Below, one piece after another: positions 57,992 to 64,000 of a stretch of DNA of 64,000 nt. The stretch is from Sediminimonas qiaohouensis DSM 21189. GTDB lineage: Bacteria; Pseudomonadota; Alphaproteobacteria; Rhodobacterales; Rhodobacteraceae. A model generated the notes under the pieces. That model searched no databases and had not been told where the DNA came from. It saw nothing but the letters and a program-made list of their open reading frames with translations. Where the stretch lies: assembly GCF_000423645.1 (NCBI RefSeq), contig NZ_AUIJ01000010.1, positions 62,001 to 126,000 of the forward strand, read 5' to 3'. The translations under genes and the position numbers were made by a program. The stretch's first letter is position 1; every line of letters starts with the position of its first letter.

Positions 57992-59194
57992 TCAGGCCGT
58001 GATGGCGGCGATTTCCGCGCTGGCCGCCTCCAGACCGCCGCGTCCGTGCGGGATGTCCAGCGCCACCAATCCCGCCTGGATCGAGCCGAGCGCGCCCAGC
58101 ACCATGTGCGCGTTGACGTGCCCCATGTGCCCCATGCGGAAAAAGCTGTGCCAGGCCGGATCGCCCGGCTCTGCCATGCCCAGCCCGATGCCCAGCGTCA
58201 GCCCCGCGTTGTCCTGCACCCAGCGGCGCAGCGCGGTACCCTGGTCGCCCTCCAGCCGCAGCGCCGTCACCGCGTGCGAGCGGTGCGCGCGATCCGCCAC
58301 GTTGAGGCGCAGCGGCCCACCTTCGGACCAGGCCTCGGCGGCGGCCCAAATGGCGCGCGCCAGCACCGCGTGCCGGGTCCAGATCGCCTCCATCCCCTCG
58401 GCGCGGATCATGTCCAGCGCCGCGCGCAACCCGTAAAGGTGATGCGTGGGCGCGGTGCCGCCCGAATACTGGTAGAAGCTTTCGGGGTTGGCGCGCGGCG
58501 CCCAGTCCCAGTAACGGCTGACGCGGTCCATGCGGCGGCGCGCGTCGTCCGCGCGCGGGCCGAAGAACACGAACCCCAGGCCCGGCGGCACCATCAGCCC
58601 CTTTTGGCTGGCCGCGACCGCCACGTCGACGCCCCAGGCGTCCATCTCGAACCTGTCACAGGCCAGCGACGCAATGCAGTCGGCCATCAGCAGCGCCGGA
58701 TGCCCGGCCGCGTCAATCGCCTTGCGCAGCGCCGCCAGATCGTTGCGCAGGGTGCTGGAGGTATCCACGTGCGTGGCCAGCACCGCGCGGATCTGCCCGC
58801 CCGTATCATCGCGCAGCACCTGTTCTACGCGGGCCGGGTCCAGCGGCGTTGACTTGCCGAAATCCTCCATCTGCACATCGATGCCGCGGCCGCGCGCCAC
58901 GTCGGCCCAGCCATGCCCGAACCGCCCCGTCGCCGGCACCAGCACCCTCGCACCGGCGGGCACCGTATTGGCCAGGGCCGCCTCCCATGCCGCGTGACCG
59001 TTGCCGATATAAAACGCCACGTCATGCGCGGTGCGCGCGACATCGCGCAGATCGGGGATCAGACCCGCCGTCATCTCGATCAACTCGCCCTCGTAGATGT
59101 TGGGCGCGGCGCGGTGCATGGCGCGCAGCACCGCGTCGGGCATCACCGAAGGTCCGGGGATGGCAAGGTATTGGCGACCGCTGGGATGTGACAT
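57992..59194 (-). CDS. alanine/serine-glyoxylate aminotransferase family protein
   Basis: 400 residues from the ATG at 59194 (MSHPSGRQYLAIPGPSVMPD). Class V PLP aminotransferase: GHAAWEAALANTVPAGARVL, HVDTSSTLRND, LLMADCIASLACD and the PLP lysine K198 in VAASQKGLMVPPG. Likely transfers an amino group to glyoxylate from serine or alanine, as in the serine cycle or photorespiration-like salvage. No other serine-cycle gene is in the window, so the donor is unassigned. Confidence 0.88.
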   Translation of the reverse strand: MSHPSGRQYLAIPGPSVMPDAVLRAMHRAAPNIYEGELIEMTAGLIPDLRDVARTAHDVAFYIGNGHAAWEAALANTVPAGARVLVPATGRFGHGWADVARGRGIDVQMEDFGKSTPLDPARVEQVLRDDTGGQIRAVLATHVDTSSTLRNDLAALRKAIDAAGHPALLMADCIASLACDRFEMDAWGVDVAVAASQKGLMVPPGLGFVFFGPRADDARRRMDRVSRYWDWAPRANPESFYQYSGGTAPTHHLYGLRAALDMIRAEGMEAIWTRHAVLARAIWAAAEAWSEGGPLRLNVADRAHRSHAVTALRLEGDQGTALRRWVQDNAGLTLGIGLGMAEPGDPAWHSFFRMGHMGHVNAHMVLGALGSIQAGLVALDIPHGRGGLEAASAEIAAITA

Positions 59195-59294
59195 GACAGA
59201 TGATTCCGATGTTGCGAGACCGCCGAGACTACCCACCCCGGCGGGGGCGTCAATCCATCACGCGCCTCCGCGATTGAACGGATCGAGGACCTGT

Positions 59295-59993
59295 TCAAGA
59301 CCGGTGGCCCGACCGCCGATAGCCGCGCGATAGCGCGGATGGATCAGCGCCACACAGATACCGCGCCAGGGTCCACAGGTTTCGAAGACCCCGCCGAAAC
59401 CAGCCTTCTGCAACGTATCTCGCAGCGCTTGTTCGGGCACCGACCGGTAGCAGTACGGGCCGCCCGCGCAACGCCCGCGCCATCGCCACGTCCTCCATCA
59501 ACGGGATGTCGCGATAGCCGCCCGCCGCGTCATACATCCCGCGCGTCACCAGCAGCCCCTGATCGCCATATGGCAGGCCCAGCACCCGCGTGCGCAGGTT
59601 GGCCCACCCCGCCACTAGCGCCGGGCGCAGCCCGCCCGTATCGAACCGCAGGCGGAAACACGCCGCGCGCGCCTGCCCGCCCTCGATATGCGCCGCCACC
59701 GCCGCCGCCCACCCGGGCGCCAACACCGTATCGGCGTGCACGAACAACAGCCACTCGCCCTTCGCCACCCGCGCGCCGCGCCGCAACTGCCCGCCGCGCG
59801 ACGCCTCCCCGGTGATCAGGGCCGCCCCCGCCTCCTGCGCGATCTCGGCGGTGGCGTCACGCGATCCGCCGTCGCTGATCACCAACTCGCGGACCAGGCC
59901 CGCCTCGACCCCTTCCATCAACGCCGTCAGGCACGCAGGCAGCCGCGCCGCCGCGTCAAGTGTCGGGATTACCACGGAAACCGGTGCGCGCAT
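59295..59993 (-). CDS. TIGR04283-like glycosyltransferase family 2 protein
   Basis: 232 residues from the ATG at 59993, chosen for AGGGGGTGG just upstream. GT-A fold: SVVIPTLDAAARLPACLTAL, SDGGSRDATAEIA and LLFVHADTVLAPGW, the last containing the metal-binding acid. PLMEDVAMARALRG is the acceptor-side motif, and NLWTLARYLCGADPSALSRG ends the protein. Sugar donor and acceptor unknown. Divergent from ygfZ. Confidence 0.85.
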   Translation of the reverse strand: MRAPVSVVIPTLDAAARLPACLTALMEGVEAGLVRELVISDGGSRDATAEIAQEAGAALITGEASRGGQLRRGARVAKGEWLLFVHADTVLAPGWAAAVAAHIEGGQARAACFRLRFDTGGLRPALVAGWANLRTRVLGLPYGDQGLLVTRGMYDAAGGYRDIPLMEDVAMARALRGRPVLLPVGARTSAARYVAEGWFRRGLRNLWTLARYLCGADPSALSRGYRRSGHRS

Positions 59994-60059
59994 GCCACCC
60001 CCTGTTGTGTTGCCTGCCATGGCCTATATTACACCGCAACGCAGGACGGGAGACAGGAA

Positions 60060-60794
60060 ATGAGCCGCACAATCATCCGCATCACCGGCGCCGATGCCCG
60101 CGACTTCCTCCAAGGGCTTGTCACCAACGATGTCTCGGGGCTGGATCACGGGCTGGTCTATACCGCCATGCTGACCCCGCAGGGCAAGTATATCGCCGAT
60201 TTCTTCCTCGTCCCCGAGGCGGATGGCAGCATCCTGCTGGACGTGCATAACGACCTGGCGCAGGACCTGCTCAAACGCCTGACCATGTACAAGCTGCGCG
60301 CGCAAGTCACCCTGACCGAGACCGATCTGAAGGTGCATCGCGGTACCGGCCCCGCCCCCGAAGGCGCCTTTGCCGATCCGCGTCACCCCGACATGGGCTG
60401 GCGGCTCTATGGCGAGGCGGGCGGCGATGACGGCACCGATTGGGATGCGATCCGCGTCGCCCATTGCATCCCCGAAACCGGGATCGAACTCACCCCCGAC
60501 ACCTTCATCCTCGAAGCGGGGTTCGAGCGGCTCAATGGCCTCGATTTCCGCAAGGGCTGCTATGTCGGGCAAGAGGTAACTGCCCGCATGCACCACAAGA
60601 CAGAGCTGCGCAAAGGGCTGGCCACCGTCACCCTTGACGGCCCCGCCGAAACCGGCGCCGCCATCACATCCGCCGATGGCAAACCCGCCGGCACGCTTCT
60701 GACCCGCTCGGGCGGTCGCGCCATCGCCTACCTGCGCTTTGACCGGGCCACCGGCGACATGACCGCCGATCAGGCCACCCTGCGCCGCGCCTGA
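60060..60794 (+). CDS. ygfZ: folate-binding protein YgfZ (Fe-S cluster repair)
   Basis: 244 residues from the ATG at 60060. GcvT-like fold. The family signature KGCYVGQEVTARMHHK holds the conserved cysteine C167; DFLQGLVTNDV and LTPQGKYIADFF mark the N-terminal half. Works with tetrahydrofolate in making or repairing Fe-S clusters of certain enzymes. Converges on the antitoxin-like gene. Confidence 0.93.
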   Translation: MSRTIIRITGADARDFLQGLVTNDVSGLDHGLVYTAMLTPQGKYIADFFLVPEADGSILLDVHNDLAQDLLKRLTMYKLRAQVTLTETDLKVHRGTGPAPEGAFADPRHPDMGWRLYGEAGGDDGTDWDAIRVAHCIPETGIELTPDTFILEAGFERLNGLDFRKGCYVGQEVTARMHHKTELRKGLATVTLDGPAETGAAITSADGKPAGTLLTRSGGRAIAYLRFDRATGDMTADQATLRRA

Positions 60795-60825
60795 ACCGCG
60801 CCAACCGGCGGCCAGGCGCCCCGCC

Positions 60826-61122
60826 TCATGGCACAAACAGGATACCATCCCCCGGGCCCGGCGGCACCTCCAGGCTCTCGGCCTTGGCCTGGCGCCACGC
60901 CTCCAGCATATGCAACTGTTCCAGCTCCTTTTGCCGCAAAGTCTTGCGCCAGAATTCCTCAAGCTGGTTCAAATCCTCGGGCGTGACCAGCGCCGCGACC
61001 TCCCTGCCCCGCCGCGTGATCAGGAACCGCCGCTCGCGATACACCACCTGGTTGATCGCCGCCGACATCTGATTGCGCAGCGTCATGGTGCTCAGGGTTC
61101 CCAGGGTGCCGATCTTGCTCAT
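60826..61122 (-). CDS. Phd/YefM-type antitoxin-like protein, no toxin partner
   Basis: 98 residues from the ATG at 61122 with GAGG upstream. Seen: TMTLRNQMSAAINQVVYRER, then RFLITRRGREVAALVTPEDL, the DNA-binding half of Phd/YefM antitoxins, and a helical C-terminus that would wrap a toxin. Neither flank encodes a RelE-, Fic- or PIN-type protein, so it is an orphan that may act only as a DNA-binding protein. Confidence 0.72.
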   Translation of the reverse strand: MSKIGTLGTLSTMTLRNQMSAAINQVVYRERRFLITRRGREVAALVTPEDLNQLEEFWRKTLRQKELEQLHMLEAWRQAKAESLEVPPGPGDGILFVP

Positions 61123-61328
61123 GCCATGCCTCTTTCGCCAAAACGGGGCGGGCAACCCTGCGGCCCCGACATTGACAAAAGCTTGCACCGCCGTGCGCGC
61201 CCCGATGCCCCGCAAATGACGTAACGTCACGCAGGCGCCGCTGCGCCACCCGTACGAATCGTAAGGTTCAGGCGCCGAACCGTCCGTTTGCGCGCCAACG
61301 TCAATCGTGACCCCGGCGCGCGGTGCGT

Positions 61329-61892
61329 TTACGCGCGCTCGGCGTATTCCATCGTTTCGGTGTTCACGACGATGTCCTCGTCCGGCCCGACAAAGGGCGG
61401 CACCATCACCTTGAGGCCGTTGTCCAGAACCGCCGGCTTGAAGCTGTTGGCAGCGGTCTGCCCCTTCACCACCGGCTCGGTCTCGGCGACCTTGCACACC
61501 ACCTTCTGCGGCAACGTCGCGTTCAGGGCCTCGCTCTCGTGGAACTCCACCGTGATGGTCATGCCGTCCTGCAATAGCGGGCGGCGCTCGCCCAGGATTT
61601 CCGCAGGCAATTCAATCTGTTCGTAGGTTTCGGTATCCATGAAAACCAGCATCCCGTCGTTCTCGTACAGGAACTGCTGATCCTTCTGCTCAAGGCGCAC
61701 GCGCTCGACCTTGTCGGCGCTGCGGAACCGCTCATTAGCCTTCGATCCGTTGCGCAGATTGCGCATTTCCACCTGCGCGAACGCGCCCCCCTTGCCGGGC
61801 TTGACGTGATCCACCTTCACCGCGGCCCACAGGCCGCCATTGTGCTCCAGGACGTTGCCGGGGCGGATTTCATTTCCGTTGATCTTGGCCAT
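61329..61892 (-). CDS. efp: elongation factor P
   Basis: 187 residues from the ATG at 61892 ([17 protein letters not shown]). Rescues ribosomes stalled at proline runs. The modified lysine position is K34 in [16 protein letters not shown]; the C-terminal OB domains show [11 protein letters not shown]-like sequence ([20 protein letters not shown]). No epmA or epmB and no rhamnosyltransferase gene is near, so the modification type is not evident. Confidence 0.97.
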   Translation of the reverse strand: MAKINGNEIRPGNVLEHNGGLWAAVKVDHVKPGKGGAFAQVEMRNLRNGSKANERFRSADKVERVRLEQKDQQFLYENDGMLVFMDTETYEQIELPAEILGERRPLLQDGMTITVEFHESEALNATLPQKVVCKVAETEPVVKGQTAANSFKPAVLDNGLKVMVPPFVGPDEDIVVNTETMEYAERA

Positions 61893-62105
61893 TGGAGAAA
61901 CCTTTACCAAAGGTTGATAAGACTTTTGCCGTCCCTATATCTTGTGCGGACGGCCCCGACAAGTAGCCGATATATCGTGCTGCAACCGCAGCAATTCATG
62001 CATCCAGCGCATAACAGCCATGCGCCTTTGGGCTATCCGAATCGGGTTCAATCCGTCATAAGGAACGCCACGCCGGAAAATACAAGACCAATAAAAGGAC
62101 GAAAC

Positions 62106-62426
62106 ATGCGAGATTTCGTTGATGGCTCTGCCTTCAATAACGAGCAAGGCAACCGTGCCCGCAAACTGTTCGCAGCTGTTGTACTGGCTGCACTCGACGA
62201 CGCTATTGCGGATGATAAAAAATATGGCAACGGCCCGGATCAAATCGCCCGGTGGGCCCGGTCCCGCGACGGGCGCGAGGTGCTGTCCTGCGCCGGCATC
62301 GACCCGAACGAGCGCGTCGTGTCCGGCCTGATGGACTTTGTTGGCAAGGGTGTGCGAACCTCCGTCGCGCTGTCGCGCGAGGAAAGCGAGCGCCGCCACG
62401 CCGCCGAACAGGCCGAAGCCGCCTGA
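62106..62426 (+). CDS. small conserved Rhodobacterales protein (DUF6280-like)
   Basis: 106 residues starting MRDFVDGSAFNNEQGNRARK at 62106, behind AAAAGGACG. Core: LFAAVVLAALDDAIADDKKY, RWARSRDGREVLSCAGIDP and a C-terminal helix of SREESERRHAAEQAEAA. I recognise it as a small family widespread in Rhodobacterales and probably DUF6280, from memory. No signal peptide or membrane helix. Function unknown; the strong conservation I recall suggests a housekeeping role. Divergent from efp, and closed by a clear terminator. Confidence 0.75.
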   Translation: MRDFVDGSAFNNEQGNRARKLFAAVVLAALDDAIADDKKYGNGPDQIARWARSRDGREVLSCAGIDPNERVVSGLMDFVGKGVRTSVALSREESERRHAAEQAEAA

Positions 62427-62452
62427 CCCGCGTCCGCGGCGATAATCGACTG

Positions 62453-62481
62453 AAAACGCGCCTCGACCGGGCGCGTTTTTT
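62453..62481 (+). terminator. intrinsic terminator after the DUF6280-like gene
   Basis: AAAACGCGCC-N7-GGCGCGTTTT stem of ten base pairs followed by T residues, 27 bp after the stop and 34 bp before cobQ. Confidence 0.9.
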
Positions 62482-62514
62482 GTTGCCTGCGCAAACTGTT
62501 CTTCGGGGGCGGCC

Positions 62515-63963
62515 ATGACGCGCGCCATCATGATCCAGGGGGCCGGCTCCAACGTCGGCAAGTCGATGATCGTAGCCGGCTGCCTGCGCGCGTTAAGAAA
62601 CCGTGGCCTCAGCGTGCGACCGTTAAAGCCGCAAAACATGTCCAACAACGCCGCCGTCACCCCTGAAGGCGGTGAAATAGGCCGCGCCCAATTCGTTCAG
62701 GCGCGTGCAGCGGGCGTGCCTGCGCATACCGATATGAACCCTGTTTTGCTCAAGCCGGAATCGGAAACTGGCGCCCAAATCATATTGCAGGGTAAGCGGT
62801 TAGACCGTCAGGATGCGCGCGCCTATGCGGCCAGTCGTGATCGTCTGTTGGTGCCAGTTATGGAAAGCTTCCGGCGCGTTTGCACCGGCGCCGACGTCGT
62901 CATCGTCGAAGGCGCCGGCAGCCCCGCCGAGATCAACCTGCGCGACCGCGACATCGCCAACATGGGCTTCGCCGAGGCCGCGAACATCCCCGTTTTGCTA
63001 CTGGGCGACATCGACCGCGGCGGTGTCATCGCGCAGATTGTGGGCACGCAAGCAGTGCTTTCGCCCTCCGACGCCGCGCACATAAAAGGGTTTGCAATCA
63101 ATAAGTTCCGCGGCGACCTCAGCCTGTTTGACGATGGCGTCACGGCAATCGAGGACCGCACCGGCTGGCCCGGCCTGGGGGTAATCCCGTGGTTCGACAA
63201 TGCCTGGCGCCTGCCCGCCGAGGACATGCTCGACCTCACCTCGCGCCCCGGCGGCCCGGTCAAGGTGGCCGTCCCCCACCTCCCCCGCATGGCCAATTTC
63301 GACGACCTCGATCCCCTCTCCGCCGAGCCTGATATCACCCTTGAAATCATCCCCCCCGGCCGCCCCCTCCCCGGCGATGCGCAGCTTGTCCTGATCCCCG
63401 GATCGAAGTCCACCATCGCGGATTTGGAGTTCTTCCGCGCGCAGGGTTGGCACATCGATCTTGAGGCGCATGTCAGGCGCGGCGGTCACGTTCTGGGCCT
63501 TTGCGGCGGCTACCAGATGCTTGGCAACGAGATCGCCGATCCAGAGGGCGTGGAAGGCACAAAGCGGCACGTCACCGGATTGGGCCTGCTGAATGTCGCG
63601 ACCGTCATGCAGCCGAAAAAACACCTGTCGCAGACGCGCGCCACGTACATCCCGACCGGCGCCAAAGTGAACGGGTACGAGATCCACCTTGGCCAAACCG
63701 ATGGCCCCGATTGCGGCCGCCCGTGGCTGGATGTCGATGGCACGCCACACGGCGCGACATCGGTTAACGGGCGCGTGCGCGGGTGCTATTTGCACGGGCT
63801 GTTCACGTCAGACGGGCTGCGAAAGGCGTACCTATCGGACCTCGGGGGCAGCTCTGCAATCGCCTATGAAACGGAACTGGACGAGGTTCTGGACGAGCTT
63901 GCAGCCCATATCGAGAAGCACATGGATATCAACAAGTTAATTGATATCTCGGGCGAGGTTTAA
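62515..63963 (+). CDS. cobQ: cobyric acid synthase
   Basis: 482 residues. Amidates four side chains of adenosylcobyrinate diamide with glutamine and ATP in cobalamin synthesis. N-terminal dethiobiotin-synthetase-like domain: [37 protein letters not shown]-terminal class I glutaminase domain with nucleophile C330 ([10 protein letters not shown]) and H427 (YLHGLF). Stands alone without cob neighbours in the window. The first 200 codons use TTA, AGA, CGT, ATA and GTT more often than the second half, hinting at a mosaic gene. Confidence 0.96.
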   Translation: MTRAIMIQGAGSNVGKSMIVAGCLRALRNRGLSVRPLKPQNMSNNAAVTPEGGEIGRAQFVQARAAGVPAHTDMNPVLLKPESETGAQIILQGKRLDRQDARAYAASRDRLLVPVMESFRRVCTGADVVIVEGAGSPAEINLRDRDIANMGFAEAANIPVLLLGDIDRGGVIAQIVGTQAVLSPSDAAHIKGFAINKFRGDLSLFDDGVTAIEDRTGWPGLGVIPWFDNAWRLPAEDMLDLTSRPGGPVKVAVPHLPRMANFDDLDPLSAEPDITLEIIPPGRPLPGDAQLVLIPGSKSTIADLEFFRAQGWHIDLEAHVRRGGHVLGLCGGYQMLGNEIADPEGVEGTKRHVTGLGLLNVATVMQPKKHLSQTRATYIPTGAKVNGYEIHLGQTDGPDCGRPWLDVDGTPHGATSVNGRVRGCYLHGLFTSDGLRKAYLSDLGGSSAIAYETELDEVLDELAAHIEKHMDINKLIDISGEV

Positions 63964-64000
63964 GCGACCGCCGATTACTCCAGGTCGTGACTGGCCAAGG

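Noticed and set aside
59258-59440. A 60-codon frame on the minus strand overlapping the glycosyltransferase end
   Set aside because: It looks protein-like, but the glycosyltransferase frame over the same bases has a family-typical C-terminus, and no ribosome binding site supports the shorter frame.
62030-62070. GGGTTCAATCC resembling a tRNA T-arm
   Set aside because: No acceptor, D or anticodon stem can be fitted around it.

Overview
The window is a 64-kb piece of a high-GC alphaproteobacterial chromosome, most likely Rhodobacteraceae (Roseobacter group). The evidence is indirect: F1 ATPase genes in the order atpHAGDC without the Fo genes, a small acidic protein (62106..62426) that looks like a family I know only from Rhodobacterales, FdsBG-type formate dehydrogenase, a 10-gene thi operon, TRAP transport genes, and GGAGTATTT...AAGATGAAG gene-end repeats. 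I saw no rRNA or tRNA gene, CRISPR array, insertion sequence or prophage.

Layout. 1..3.1 kb: formate dehydrogenase (fdsGB, truncated at the left edge) with a LysR regulator and two matching operator palindromes, then a DUF2237 protein. 3.4..10.7 kb: pth, rplY, a sulfotransferase-like protein, an lldD-type dehydrogenase, a MaoC hydratase, a ZIP metal transporter, trpA and ychF. 10.7..12.6 kb: an accessory-looking island with a membrane-anchored LuxR regulator and two secreted proteins with extreme Asp/Gly(/His) tails, followed on its left by a frameshifted copy of the 3' end of the neighbouring permease gene. 12.7..20.2 kb: one thiamin operon behind a TPP riboswitch (thiD-O-S-G-E-F-thiY-tenA-thiZ-thiX), combining thiazole synthesis, coupling and pyrimidine salvage. 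20.5..24 kb: trpB (11 kb from trpA), phnM and a secreted lipase-like hydrolase.

24.2..31 kb: an uptake-and-oxidation operon, TRAP dctQ-dctM-dctP followed by a three-subunit flavin/iron-sulfur oxidase of the HcnABC/opine-oxidase/hydroxyproline-dehydrogenase type, with a divergent LysR regulator. 31..34.5 kb: an ABM-domain protein divergent from a TetR-YciI-Tag operon around a perfect palindrome, then a DMT exporter and a GNAT. 34.6..36.7 kb: groESL with a CIRCE element. 36.9..44.9 kb: housekeeping genes (Mn-pyrophosphatase, HAD phosphatase, MaoC, ribF, a YcgN-type cysteine-cluster protein, threonine aldolase, alpha/beta hydrolase, DsbA-like isomerase, prs, H-type lectin). 45.4..50.3 kb: F1 ATP synthase. 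50.7..64 kb: methyltransferase, gloB, clpA, M23 peptidase, enoyl-CoA hydratase, two PLP aminotransferases, a glycosyltransferase, ygfZ, an orphan Phd/YefM-like antitoxin, efp, the small acidic protein and cobQ.

The least explained content is non-coding. One repeat family of hairpins plus a fixed tail sits directly after genes and nearly always points the same way as the gene it follows, as expected for a 3'-end or terminator element. A second modular family of about 170-220 bp is scattered through intergenic gaps in five copies. The Asp/Gly-rich secreted protein plus membrane LuxR island is the best candidate for an undescribed protein system.
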